Shown here: positions 25,545-34,176 of the stretch, in pieces
Position numbering within the stretch: the first letter of the stretch is position 1
Layout: every line of letters begins with the position of its first letter
Source: PFJX01 sp963713085
GTDB lineage: Bacteria > Pseudomonadota > Gammaproteobacteria > Burkholderiales > Thiobacillaceae
Assembly: GCA_963713085.1 (NCBI GenBank)
Contig: CAVQKQ010000018.1
Location: 62,001-126,000 of the forward strand
Reading direction: 5' to 3'
Length of the DNA stretch: 64,000 nt
Position numbers and translations under genes: made by a program
The notes under the pieces: generated by a model
What the model was told of the DNA's origin: nothing
Seen by the model: only the letters and a program-made list of their open reading frames with translations
The model's database searches: none

Positions 25545-26408
25545 TTACACCCGGAGTTCGGCCAATCGGGGGCGGTAGCGGCGTGTCAGCTCATGTTCTC
25601 CCCCCAGCATGCCGAACAGGGCGATCATGGCCCGGCGGCCGATGTCTTCGCGAAAAACGGGGGCCGTCCGGCTGAGCTCCAGCAGATTTTCCATGGCGTT
25701 TTCGACATGGTCGTCCAGCAGGGCCCTGGCGGCTATGGCCAGGCGCGCTTCGGCATGTTTCGGGTCGGCGGCCAGAAGTTGCTCGGCATCCTCCGGCCCA
25801 TTGTTGGCGGCGTCGAGCAATTCCAGATGAACCAGCAAGGCGGCGATGGCGGGGGTGGCGCGGGCAGCCGGGGGCAGGCTGGAAAGCAGGTTCAGGGCCT
25901 CATCCGGTCGCCCCGCCAGGACCAGGAGTTTGGCCAGGTCATTGGCCACCTCCAGGTCTTCCGGGGTTTCCACGGCAATGCGCGCCAGCATTTCGATGGC
26001 AGCCTCGGTCCGGCCGGACTGGTGCAGCGCCAGGGCGGCCATGCGGCCCTGATCCTGGGGGCCGGCAAGAAATCGGCCCAATGCTTCGTGGAAGGTGCTG
26101 TCCGGTTCCGCGCCATGGATGGTGTGGACGACTTCCCCACGCAGGAAGAACTTCACGGTGGGGACGCTGGTTACGCCCAGCCCCCGTGCCCGCTGACCCA
26201 GTTCCTCGGTGTTGGCCATCACCAGAAGAAAGCGCCCGGCGTACTCCATGGCCAGCCGGATAAGGCGCGGCATGAGCACCATGCAGGGCCCCGCCTTGGG
26301 CGACCAGAAATGAACAAGCACCAGCCCCTTCATGGAATTGCCCATTACCAGGACATCGAAATTTCCCCGGTCGGCATCGAACACATAGGGTGACATGTCT
26401 TCGCTCAT
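25545..26408 (-). CDS. YbbN-like thioredoxin-fold protein with TPR-like tail
   Basis: This 287-residue protein has an N-terminal thioredoxin fold (residues 15-115) in which the CxxC active site is replaced by WSPKAGPC, keeping one cysteine. The cis-proline region SVPTVKFFLRG is present. The C-terminal half is built of helical repeats (LDLLxxxxPxHxxA-like pairs), as in YbbN/CnoX, a co-chaperone of DnaK and GroEL. Inferred role: holding oxidised or unfolded proteins rather than dithiol reduction. It follows the HD-GYP-like gene with no gap. Confidence 0.85.
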   Translation of the reverse strand: MSEDMSPYVFDADRGNFDVLVMGNSMKGLVLVHFWSPKAGPCMVLMPRLIRLAMEYAGRFLLVMANTEELGQRARGLGVTSVPTVKFFLRGEVVHTIHGAEPDSTFHEALGRFLAGPQDQGRMAALALHQSGRTEAAIEMLARIAVETPEDLEVANDLAKLLVLAGRPDEALNLLSSLPPAARATPAIAALLVHLELLDAANNGPEDAEQLLAADPKHAEARLAIAARALLDDHVENAMENLLELSRTAPVFREDIGRRAMIALFGMLGGEHELTRRYRPRLAELRV

Positions 26409-27506
26409 TCAATACCCCCAGAGGCTTTTCCAGTTGATGCTCGGCCAGGTCGGGTCCAGATCCAGATAGCCCCGCACGGCATATATGCTCGATTCGATCC
26501 GGCGTTCCGCGGGGGCTTCCAAGGGACGCTTGCGGGCATCGAGAAAACTGACGGCGAAAGTGGGGTGTCCCTGGCGTCCCAGCCGGGCGATGCAGGCTGT
26601 TTCCCGGTTGGCAAGACGAACCAGGGTGCCGAGAGGGATCAGACCGGTGCGATTCAGCAGCAGGTTGACGATTTGGCTGTCCATCTGACTGATAGTGTTT
26701 CCGAACATGGTTCGAACAGCCATGCGTGGCGACTTCGGGGGGCGATAGTTGCGCGCCCCGGTCCGGGCGCAGTAGAAGTCCGCGACGCGGACGATGCGTG
26801 CCAGAAGATCGATGTCGGACCCCGACAACCGCATCGGAAAGCCGCTGCCATCCATGTGTTCATGGTGCTGGCGCACAGCCGCCAGCCACCTTGTGTCGCT
26901 CACGCCCGCGCTTTCCAGAATGTCCGCCGCCCGCGTGGGGTGTTGGTCCATGCGGTCGCGATCAGCGTCAGACAATGCCTCGGTCCGGGTGTGGAGGCGA
27001 TCAAGCAAATCCAGATCGGCCAGGTTCATGGTCAGGGCGGCGGCCGCCAGGCTGGTGTGCTGCTCTTCTTCCAGATCCAGATTGTCGGCGAGCGCTTGGC
27101 CCATGAACAATACGCCAATACTGTGGCGCATGCTGGCGCGGCATAAGGGCAACAACCTGAGGTAGCCCAGGCAGGCATCCGCATCGGCACGGTAGATGGC
27201 GATGAGATCCCGGGCCAGTTGCCTGACCTGTGTATCGAAATAGCTACTGTAAGGCGGTGCCAAAAGGGACTCGGCTTCCTGGGCCAGAGCATCCAGCCGC
27301 TCGAGTACGTTGACGATGGGGGTCGAATCGCTCGCCTGGCCTGCCTGGGTTTCCTGAAACAGGGGACGTGCCGTGAGCTTGCGGAAATGTTCCTCGTCCA
27401 GGATCACCATCCCCGCGCTGGCCACAAGGACGCCGGATCCGGTGAACAGATCCCATGGCAGGGACTGTCCGATCATGGAGCGATGGAGTTGGGCGGGGCG
27501 TAGCAC
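26409..27506 (-). CDS. HD-GYP-like protein with degenerate catalytic motifs
   Basis: This 365-residue protein has an HD-GYP-type domain (about residues 130-290): the HHExxDGSGFP block and RIVRVADFYCARTG are present. The HD pair expected after the first histidine is replaced (LTMNLADLDLL), and GYP reads GSGFP. It may therefore be an inactive c-di-GMP sensor or partner rather than an active phosphodiesterase. The start is a GTG at 27506; an ATG at 27476 is the alternative. It lies next to the YbbN-like gene and is divergent from the small gene at 27573. Confidence 0.75.
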   Translation of the reverse strand: MLRPAQLHRSMIGQSLPWDLFTGSGVLVASAGMVILDEEHFRKLTARPLFQETQAGQASDSTPIVNVLERLDALAQEAESLLAPPYSSYFDTQVRQLARDLIAIYRADADACLGYLRLLPLCRASMRHSIGVLFMGQALADNLDLEEEQHTSLAAAALTMNLADLDLLDRLHTRTEALSDADRDRMDQHPTRAADILESAGVSDTRWLAAVRQHHEHMDGSGFPMRLSGSDIDLLARIVRVADFYCARTGARNYRPPKSPRMAVRTMFGNTISQMDSQIVNLLLNRTGLIPLGTLVRLANRETACIARLGRQGHPTFAVSFLDARKRPLEAPAERRIESSIYAVRGYLDLDPTWPSINWKSLWGY

Positions 27507-27572
27507 AGATCAGATTTCAGGATAAATAGGGTGAAGAGTATTATTCCATGCACTCATCGTTGAGAGCGCTCT

Positions 27573-27857
27573 ATGACCGTCCACAAATTGAACGACCAGG
27601 AAATCGTCCTGCTGCGGCAGGAGATCGAATTGCTGATGGCGGAACGGCAGAGATTGCTGCAGGTGACGGGGGCCGCGGCGGTTCTGGTGGCCAATCTGGA
27701 TTCGGAAACCCTGCCCCAGGACCAGGACACCATCGATGCCGCCGAGATGCTGGCGGAAAGCCTGAATTCCCTGCCCGATGAAACGCTCAAGGATGCCCTG
27801 GATTCCGTGAGCGCCGAACTCGACCCGGAAATCCAGGCTCAGGTACCCGGACAGTGA
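27573..27857 (+). CDS. Small helical protein of unknown function
   Basis: This 94-residue soluble protein has an N-terminal heptad-rich helix (LNDQEIVLLRQEIELLMAER) followed by an acidic C-terminal half (DQDTIDAAEMLAESLNSLPD). I do not recognise a family. Codon use fits its neighbours. It is divergent from the HD-GYP-like gene. A 234-base gap follows with a small CAGGCC/GGCCTG hairpin at 27869-27882 and no other gene. Confidence 0.7.
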   Translation: MTVHKLNDQEIVLLRQEIELLMAERQRLLQVTGAAAVLVANLDSETLPQDQDTIDAAEMLAESLNSLPDETLKDALDSVSAELDPEIQAQVPGQ

Positions 27858-28091
27858 TAGCGACGGCCCAGGCCTTGGCCTGTTGCGTGAGGTTCAGAAG
27901 TGGTGGAGCTCCAGTGGAACCCGGTGGTGCGTTCCCATGGAAGACGCGATGCTTCCACACTTGTCTTGTATGCCGTGTGGCTACGGCGTGGCAAATGAAG
28001 TAAGTGCTCAGGTGTGCCGTCGTACGACGTGATCATTTTTTGCGGTGGAAGCGGTTGGTATTTATCTGTTTCTTACACTAAAGGAGTGGTT

Positions 28092-28649
28092 ATGCAGACC
28101 CTGGAAATTTCCGAGGACATGATCTTTCAATGCTTCGCTGCCGCCCGGCAAATGGAAGAGTGCGGAAAGACCGCCGAGTCTTTTGTGGACGTGGAGGAAT
28201 ACGAAAACCAGATCATGTATCCGGAATTCGCACGCTGGGCCGAGACGGCGGGCTACCCGGAACTGGCCAAGCTTTTCCGCCGCGTCGCCGGCGAGGAAAA
28301 GCTGCACGCCGTGTGGATGCGCCAGCTATACGACACGATGGGCTTGCCTGCCCGGGGCGAAGACACCCAGCGTGCCATGGACGCGCTGAATACCATCCAG
28401 GCCAACTGTGATTCGCTCATCGCGCTCAATCCAAATGGTGTCGTGGAGAAGGCCCTGCAAGTGGCGATCCGCGTTGAAGAACGCGAAGCCCTTTCCATCT
28501 ACCCGAAATTCAGGGACCGGGCGCTGGCTGAGAACAACCGGGCGGAAGCCGAAGTCTATCAGCGCGTGGTGGACTCCGAAGCGCAGCACGCGGCCTGGTT
28601 CAAGGCGGCGCTGGCGCAATTTCCTCGGGACTACGCCGCCGCTGCATGA
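28092..28649 (+). CDS. Rubrerythrin-like diiron protein
   Basis: This 185-residue ferritin-like four-helix protein has two ExxH motifs (EEKLHA near residue 75 and SEAQHA near residue 165) and partner glutamates in ENQIMYPEF and EEREALSIYPKF. The usual C-terminal rubredoxin domain is absent. Such proteins reduce peroxide. AAGGAG precedes the ATG at 28092. The next gene overlaps its stop, so it starts the accessory part of the oxygen-tolerant hydrogenase cluster, suggesting protection from oxygen species (inference). Confidence 0.88.
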   Translation: MQTLEISEDMIFQCFAAARQMEECGKTAESFVDVEEYENQIMYPEFARWAETAGYPELAKLFRRVAGEEKLHAVWMRQLYDTMGLPARGEDTQRAMDALNTIQANCDSLIALNPNGVVEKALQVAIRVEEREALSIYPKFRDRALAENNRAEAEVYQRVVDSEAQHAAWFKAALAQFPRDYAAAA

Positions 28650-29533
28650 GCATGGCGACGGGCGCCGTTGAAGTGCCCTCAGGGTGGTGGCGGGCACTCA
28701 ATCCCGCCATCTACCTGGTCTCGGTTCTGCCGGGAGTGGCTGTCTGGCAGTTGTCCGGATCATCCGGCAACACAAGTCGTGCATTGTGGTTGGCCACCAT
28801 TGCAGTCGTGCTGTTGCAGCACGCCATCAACGTGCTGAATGACGTCAGCGACTGGCGGCTTGGTGCCGATGGGGAGAAGTGGGATTCCTGGGTACGCGCC
28901 CACCATGGGAATCTTGCTGTCGCCAGTGCCCACGGCTGGATCAGCTTCCTCGGTGGGGGCTTTCTGGGCTTGGGCGTCCTCCTGAATTCAGGGCGGCTTT
29001 GGATACTGGCCATTGCCCTGCCCATGGTGGGCTTGGGCTATCTATACAACTCGGGTGCGCGCCCATTGTCCTATACCCGCATGGGCGAATGGGTAACGGG
29101 TCTTTGCTATGGTCCAGGGGTGGTAGGCTGCCTGTGGCTGCTGACAGGGGTGCCGCTAGACCTTGTTTCCATACTGGCCATGACTGCATTTGCCGCACTC
29201 TCCGTGGCGCTACTGTTCTCTCACCAGCCGCCGCAAATCGATTCCGACCGGCAGGCAGGCAAGCATTCCTTTGCCGTTCGGTTCGGCGCAGACAAGACTT
29301 ATGCCGCCGCGCGATTGTTGCTGACGGTCTTCTACGTGACTTATGGGCTGGGCCTGGCGGCACGATCAGGCGGCTTGCTGCTTGCCGTCTATGTATTGGC
29401 CACGGTCGTTGCGTCCGCACTCATGTTACGCAGGCAGCCGAATCCGAGGCTGATCCTCATTCAGGCCGCGCTGATCGTTGCACTGTCATGGGCAATGACG
29501 GTGTTGCCTTATTCATCGAGCCTGCATTCATGA
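28646..29533 (+). CDS. UbiA-family membrane prenyltransferase
   Basis: This 295-residue polytopic protein has about eight membrane segments and the UbiA-family aspartate motifs NVLNDVSDWRLGAD and PPQIDSDRQAGKHSFAVRFG. The family transfers prenyl chains to aromatic acceptors, as in menaquinone, ubiquinone or heme O synthesis. It overlaps the rubrerythrin stop (ATGA) and the next protease start. Its place among hydrogenase genes suggests a role in the quinone or cofactor used by the membrane hydrogenase; substrate unknown. Confidence 0.85.
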   Translation: MSMATGAVEVPSGWWRALNPAIYLVSVLPGVAVWQLSGSSGNTSRALWLATIAVVLLQHAINVLNDVSDWRLGADGEKWDSWVRAHHGNLAVASAHGWISFLGGGFLGLGVLLNSGRLWILAIALPMVGLGYLYNSGARPLSYTRMGEWVTGLCYGPGVVGCLWLLTGVPLDLVSILAMTAFAALSVALLFSHQPPQIDSDRQAGKHSFAVRFGADKTYAAARLLLTVFYVTYGLGLAARSGGLLLAVYVLATVVASALMLRRQPNPRLILIQAALIVALSWAMTVLPYSSSLHS

Positions 29534-29997
29534 AGACCTTGGTGCTTGGCATAGGCAACACCCTCCTCTCGGATGAAGGCGTGGGGGTGCACATCCTCAG
29601 GCACCTTTGTGTTTCGCCATTGCCCGATGGGGTGGAGTTGCTCGATGGCGGAACCTTGTCATTCACGCTGGCGGGCCCTATCGAAGTGGCGGAGTCGCTG
29701 ATCGTGGTGGATGCGGCCAATTTGAATGCCCATCCCGGGACTTGGCGGTTATTCGAGGGCGAGGCCATGGATGCCTTCTTAATGGGCAACCGACACTCCT
29801 CCGCTCACGAGGTCGGCCTGATTGATCTGCGTGCCATAGCGGTACTGGTCGGCCATTGGCCAACAAGGCGAGCCATGGTTGCGATCCAGCCCCAATCGGT
29901 CGATTGGGGGGAGTCTCCGTCGGCGTCCGTGGCGGCGGCGATTCCGCCCGCGTGTGCCGCTATTCGCAATCTGATCGAGACATGGCGTGGCGATTGA
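29530..29997 (+). CDS. Hydrogenase maturation protease (HyaD/HybD/HynD type), first copy
   Basis: This 155-residue M52-family endopeptidase has the N-terminal LVLGIGNTLLSDEGVGVH motif with the nickel-binding glutamate and the later VVDAANLNAHPG and HEVGLIDL segments with the aspartate and histidine ligands. It cleaves the C-terminal peptide from a large subunit after NiFe insertion. It is not the one inside the hya operon (34176), so it may serve the Isp-type HynL (inference). It overlaps the UbiA gene stop and the next gene's start. Confidence 0.9.
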   Translation: MKTLVLGIGNTLLSDEGVGVHILRHLCVSPLPDGVELLDGGTLSFTLAGPIEVAESLIVVDAANLNAHPGTWRLFEGEAMDAFLMGNRHSSAHEVGLIDLRAIAVLVGHWPTRRAMVAIQPQSVDWGESPSASVAAAIPPACAAIRNLIETWRGD

Positions 29998-30412
29998 AAA
30001 TATTCCCGTCATTTCCGAGGGCCATGATGCACTTGCGTCGGCGGGGCACTCTGGCAACGCCGCTGCATTGTTGAGGGAGACGGCTGAAATGTTGCGGCAC
30101 CTTTTGGCCACCGGGGAAACCTCGGCCATTGATCTCAGGGGTCTGCCCTTGACCGCTGCGGATCGGGAATGGTTGTTGGCCAGCCTAGGCGAAGGCGAGA
30201 TCAGTGTGATGCTTCAGGCGAACGGGGCCTCCACCCTTAACGAAACGGCGTGTCCCGGAGTGTGGTGGGTAATACATCGCAACGAGCACGACGAGATTAC
30301 TTCTGAATTTATCGAAGTGGCTTTTGTGCCGGAGTTGCTCAAGGCGCATCCGGATGATGTAGCGTTGGGACTGGAGCATCTGCAAAGCTTGGCTTCAAAC
30401 ATATTGACCTAA
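29987..30412 (+). CDS. Short HupH/HyaF-like hydrogenase accessory protein
   Basis: This 141-residue protein corresponds to one of the two repeat units of HupH/HyaF: it contains CPGVWWVIHRNEHDEITSEF and a following IEVAFVPELL, parallel to FPGIWWVRYTN and LETTDIPAVA in the full-length protein at 35177. Start is a GTG at 29987 overlapping the protease stop. HupH/HyaF proteins act in small-subunit iron-sulfur assembly or quality control in oxygen-tolerant hydrogenase systems. A single-unit form is unusual. Confidence 0.75.
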   Translation: MAIENIPVISEGHDALASAGHSGNAAALLRETAEMLRHLLATGETSAIDLRGLPLTAADREWLLASLGEGEISVMLQANGASTLNETACPGVWWVIHRNEHDEITSEFIEVAFVPELLKAHPDDVALGLEHLQSLASNILT

Positions 30413-30429
30413 ATCAAATAATGGTATGT

Positions 30430-30460
30430 TTGACATGCGAATCCTCGTATCTCTTTTATA
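30430..30460 (+). promoter_or_regulatory. Candidate sigma-70 promoter of the hya-type operon
   Basis: TTGACA at 30430-30435 is followed by TTTTAT at 30454 (18-base spacing) or TTTATA at 30455 (19), about 120 bases before the small-subunit start. The 169-base gap holds no gene. No good sigma-54 GG-N10-GC site was found here. Confidence 0.4.
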
Positions 30461-30581
30461 TTTCCTTGCATGGGAATGCACTTTCAGCCGTCCCTGAGGT
30501 TTCAGATCAAGTGAGCAAGAGTGACTTTGTGCAGTCCGTAACCAAAGCACCACCCTGCATCAGTTCTAGGAGAACGTCGCT

Positions 30582-31673
30582 ATGGGTATCCAGCAGACCT
30601 TTTACGAAGCCATGCGCGAACATGGCATTACACGCCGCAGCTTCCTGAAATTCTGTAGCCTCACCGCTGCTGGATTCGGCTTGGGACCGGAGTTCGCGGG
30701 TACCATCGCGCACGCGCTGGAGACCAAGCCGCGCACGCCGGTGATTTGGCTGCACGGCCTGGAGTGTACCTGTTGCTCTGAATCATTCATCCGTTCAGGC
30801 CACCCGCTGGCGGCGGACGTCATCCTGTCGATGATCTCGTTGGATTACGACGACACGCTGATGGCCGCCGCCGGTCACCAGGCCGAGGAAATCCTCGAAC
30901 AGACGATTGCTAAGTACGACGGCAATTTCATACTCGCCTGCGAAGGCAACCCACCCCTGAACGAGGATGGCATGTACTGCATCCAGGGAGGCAAGCCCTA
31001 TGTGGAAAAACTGCGCCGTATGGCGAGCCATAGCAAGGCCATTATTGCCTGGGGGTCTTGTGCATCCTGGGGCTGCGTGCAGGCCGCTCAGCCGAATCCC
31101 ACCCGCGCCACGCCAATCCACAAGGTCATCACCGATAAGCCGATCATCAAGGTGCCAGGCTGTCCACCCATCGCCGAGGTGATGACCGGCGTCATCACCT
31201 ACATGCTGACCTTCGATCGTTTCCCGGAGTTGGACCGGCAGGGACGGCCGAAGATGTTCTACAGCCAGCGCCTGCACGACAAATGCTACCGGCGGCCTAA
31301 TTTCGACGCCGGCCAGTTTGTGGAGCGCTTCGACGACGAAGGGGCGCGCAAGGGCTGGTGTCTTTACAAGATGGGTTGCAAGGGTCCCACCACCCATAAC
31401 GCCTGTTCAACGGTGGAGTGGAACGGCGGTCTGTCTTGGCCGGTGAAATCCGGTCACGGCTGTCTGGGTTGTGCTGAAGACAATTTCTGGGACCGTGGAT
31501 CCTTCTATAGTTCGGTGACCGACCTTAACGTCTTTGGACGCGTCGAGTCCACCGCTGACAAGATTGGCGGGGTGCTTGCCGGCGCCGCGGCCATAGGTGT
31601 CGCGGCCCATGCCGCCGCATCGGTCATCAGCCATTCAAAGGACAGCAATAAAGGAGGCGCGAGCCATGACTGA
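30582..31673 (+). CDS. hyaA: [NiFe] hydrogenase small subunit, oxygen-tolerant membrane-bound type
   Basis: This 363-residue protein has a Tat signal (ITRRSFLKF) with processing expected near residue 45. Cysteines at 62, 64, 65, 160, 165 and 194 correspond exactly, with an offset of 45, to the six that hold the proximal [4Fe-3S] cluster in E. coli Hyd-1 (17, 19, 20, 115, 120, 149). This marks an oxygen-tolerant group 1d enzyme. The distal and medial cluster ligands lie in CYRRPNF, GWCLYKMGCKG and SGHGCLGCAEDNFWD. The C terminus has a hydrophobic anchor (VLAGAAAIGVAAHAAASVI). The large-subunit gene overlaps its stop. Confidence 0.97.
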   Translation: MGIQQTFYEAMREHGITRRSFLKFCSLTAAGFGLGPEFAGTIAHALETKPRTPVIWLHGLECTCCSESFIRSGHPLAADVILSMISLDYDDTLMAAAGHQAEEILEQTIAKYDGNFILACEGNPPLNEDGMYCIQGGKPYVEKLRRMASHSKAIIAWGSCASWGCVQAAQPNPTRATPIHKVITDKPIIKVPGCPPIAEVMTGVITYMLTFDRFPELDRQGRPKMFYSQRLHDKCYRRPNFDAGQFVERFDDEGARKGWCLYKMGCKGPTTHNACSTVEWNGGLSWPVKSGHGCLGCAEDNFWDRGSFYSSVTDLNVFGRVESTADKIGGVLAGAAAIGVAAHAAASVISHSKDSNKGGASHD

Positions 31674-33453
31674 GACCACCACCGCCAACGGCTTCAAACT
31701 CGACACCAGCGGGCAACGCGTGGTGGTTGACCCGATCTGCCGCATCGAGGGCCACCTGCGCATCGAAGTCAACCTGGACCATAACAACGTGATTCGCAAC
31801 GCCGTGTCTACGGGCACCATGTGGCGCGGACTGGAGGTGATCCTCAAGGGACGCGACCCGCGCGACGCCTGGGCATTCACAGAGCGTATCTGCGGCGTGT
31901 GCACCGGTGTCCACGCCCTGGCTTCGGTGCGCGCGGTAGAGGATGCTCTGGGCATCAAGATTCCGGAGAACGCCAACCACATCCGCAACCTCATGATGCT
32001 GGCCCAATACACTCAGGATCACCTGGTGCACTTCTATCACCTGCACGCCCTTGATTGGGTGGATGTGGTCAGCGCCCTGAAGGCCGATCCCAAGGCTACC
32101 TCGGCGCTGCAGCAGAGCATCTCGACCTGGGACAAGTCCTCGCCGGGCTATTTCCGCGATGTCCAGGCGCGTCTGAAGCGCTTTGTCGACTCCGGTCAGT
32201 TGGGACCGTTCTCCAATGCCTACTGGGGCAGCCCTGCCTACAAGCTGCCGCCCGAGGCCAACCTGATGGCCGTGACCCATTATCTCGAAGCGCTGGATTT
32301 CCAGCGCGAGATCGTCAAGATCCACACCGTGTTCGGTGGCCGCAACCCGCACCCGAACTGGCTGGTGGGCGGCATGCCCTGCTCCTTCAGCCTGAACGAA
32401 ACCGGCGGCATCAACATGGAATGGCTCAACTTGGTGTCGTCGATCATCGACCGCTCCATCGCCTTCGTCGACCAGGTCTACATTCCCGACCTGAAGGCCA
32501 TCGCCTCGTTCTACAAGGAATGGGCTGGATACGGCGGTGGCCTGTCCAGCAAGAACCTGCTGTCCTACGGCGCGTTCCCGCGAGCCGCCAACAACTGGTC
32601 CCAGGACAACATGTACATGCCGGGTGGCGCCATCATCAATGGTGACCTGGCCCATGTGCACGAGGTGGATGTGCGTGACCCCGAACAGATTCAGGAGTTC
32701 GTCCCCCATTCCTGGTACAAGTACCCGGACGAGACTAAGGGCCTGCATCCTTGGGATGGTGTCACGGTTCCCAATTTTGAGTTGGGTCCAAATACCAAGG
32801 GCACCAAGACCGACATTAAACAGGTCGACGAAACTGCCAAGTATTCCTTCGTCAAGGCGCCGCGCTGGCGTGGCAACGCCATGGAGGTGGGCCCCCTGGC
32901 GCGATACGTGGTGGCCTATGCGCGCGGCGACAAGGAGATCAAGGAGCAGGTGGATGGCCTGCTGCATGATCTGGGCGTGCCGCTACCGGCGATCTTCTCC
33001 ACACTTGGCCGCACTGCGGCGCGGGGCCTGGAGTGCTCCTGGACGGCCCACAAGATGCGTGAAGTGTTCGACAACATGATGGCCAATCTCAAGGCCGGGG
33101 ATACCGCCACGGCCAACATGGACCTGTGGGAACCCAAGACCTGGCCCAAGGACACGAAGGGAGTTGGCCACGTCGAGGCACCGCGTGGTTCCCTGGGGCA
33201 CTGGGTGCACATCAAGGACGGGAAGATCGAAAACTATCAGGCCGTGGTGCCGACCACCTGGAATGCTTCGCCGCGGGACCCGGCCGGCAACATCGGCGCC
33301 TACGAGGCAGCATTACTGGGTACGCCCATGGCCAATGCCCAGCAGCCGCTGGAGATACTGCGTACTGTCCACAGTTTTGATCCCTGCCTGGCCTGCGCGA
33401 CCCACGTCATGGCGCCGGATGGCCAGGAACTGGTTGCGGTCAAGGTCCGCTAG
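31666..33453 (+). CDS. hyaB: [NiFe] hydrogenase large subunit, oxygen-tolerant type
   Basis: This 595-residue catalytic subunit has the N-terminal NiFe motif ERICGVCTGVH and the C-terminal DPCLACATH, after which the peptide VMAPDGQELVAVKVR would be removed by the maturation protease. It binds the NiFe(CN)2CO site and oxidises H2 in the periplasm with HyaA. The ATG at 31666 overlaps the end of hyaA; an upstream start at 31597 lies within hyaA. The cytochrome b gene follows after 15 bases. Confidence 0.97.
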   Translation: MTETTTANGFKLDTSGQRVVVDPICRIEGHLRIEVNLDHNNVIRNAVSTGTMWRGLEVILKGRDPRDAWAFTERICGVCTGVHALASVRAVEDALGIKIPENANHIRNLMMLAQYTQDHLVHFYHLHALDWVDVVSALKADPKATSALQQSISTWDKSSPGYFRDVQARLKRFVDSGQLGPFSNAYWGSPAYKLPPEANLMAVTHYLEALDFQREIVKIHTVFGGRNPHPNWLVGGMPCSFSLNETGGINMEWLNLVSSIIDRSIAFVDQVYIPDLKAIASFYKEWAGYGGGLSSKNLLSYGAFPRAANNWSQDNMYMPGGAIINGDLAHVHEVDVRDPEQIQEFVPHSWYKYPDETKGLHPWDGVTVPNFELGPNTKGTKTDIKQVDETAKYSFVKAPRWRGNAMEVGPLARYVVAYARGDKEIKEQVDGLLHDLGVPLPAIFSTLGRTAARGLECSWTAHKMREVFDNMMANLKAGDTATANMDLWEPKTWPKDTKGVGHVEAPRGSLGHWVHIKDGKIENYQAVVPTTWNASPRDPAGNIGAYEAALLGTPMANAQQPLEILRTVHSFDPCLACATHVMAPDGQELVAVKVR

Positions 33454-33468
33454 AGGGAGGACGGCGAC

Positions 33469-34176
33469 ATGAACAGCAATGTGGCAAGTGGTCCCCACGA
33501 TCCGGCCAATCAGAAGGCCGTTTATGTGTTCGAAGCCCCGGTACGTGTGTGGCACTGGTTGCACACCTTCAGCTTCCTGATACTCGCGGTGACCGGGTAC
33601 CTGATCGCCAATCCCCTGTCGGCATTGTCCGGAGAGGCCAGCGATCATTTCCTCATGGGCAACATTCGCCTGATCCACTTCATTGCGGCTTATGTCTTTG
33701 CCATCGGGTTTGCCGTGCGGATCTACTGGGCGCTGGTGGGTAATCGCTATGCCCGAGAGGTCTTCTATTTGCCGTTCTGGCGGCTCGAGTGGTGGCATGG
33801 CCTGTTTCATGAACTCAGGTTCTATCTGTTCCTCACCCGCAAACAGGACAAGACGCTCGGCCACAACCCATTGGCCCAGGCAGCGATGTTCTTCCTCAAC
33901 ACCTTGATGACGCTGTTCATGATCGGCACAGGCTTCGCCCTCTACGGCCAAGGTCTGGGTGAGGGCAGCTGGGCGGATCGGCTGTTCGGCTGGATCATCC
34001 CCTTGCTGGGGGGCGGACAGGCGACTCGCATGTGGCACGACATGGGGATGTGGATCATGATCACTTTCATCATCATCCACATCTACATGGCTGTGCGCGC
34101 CGATATCATCGGCCGGGCCAGCAGTGTCAGCACCATGATCGGCGGCTGGCGCACATTCAAAGACGATCTGCCCTGA
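33469..34176 (+). CDS. hyaC: Ni/Fe-hydrogenase b-type cytochrome subunit
   Basis: This 235-residue protein has four membrane segments with heme-ligand histidines in VRVWHWLHTFSFL, LIHFIAAYVF and MWHDMGMWIMITFIIIHIY. It anchors the hydrogenase and passes electrons from H2 to the quinone pool. GGAGG precedes the start. The protease gene starts on its stop codon (TGATG). Confidence 0.95.
   Translation: MNSNVASGPHDPANQKAVYVFEAPVRVWHWLHTFSFLILAVTGYLIANPLSALSGEASDHFLMGNIRLIHFIAAYVFAIGFAVRIYWALVGNRYAREVFYLPFWRLEWWHGLFHELRFYLFLTRKQDKTLGHNPLAQAAMFFLNTLMTLFMIGTGFALYGQGLGEGSWADRLFGWIIPLLGGGQATRMWHDMGMWIMITFIIIHIYMAVRADIIGRASSVSTMIGGWRTFKDDLP

Noticed and set aside
30413..30581. Sigma-54 promoter before the oxygen-tolerant hydrogenase genes
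   Set aside because: No site with GG and GC at the right spacing was found; a sigma-70-like TTGACA is more likely.
31627..32967. Minus-strand ORF of 446 codons opposite hyaB
   Set aside because: Antisense shadow; the sense strand encodes a complete hydrogenase large subunit.
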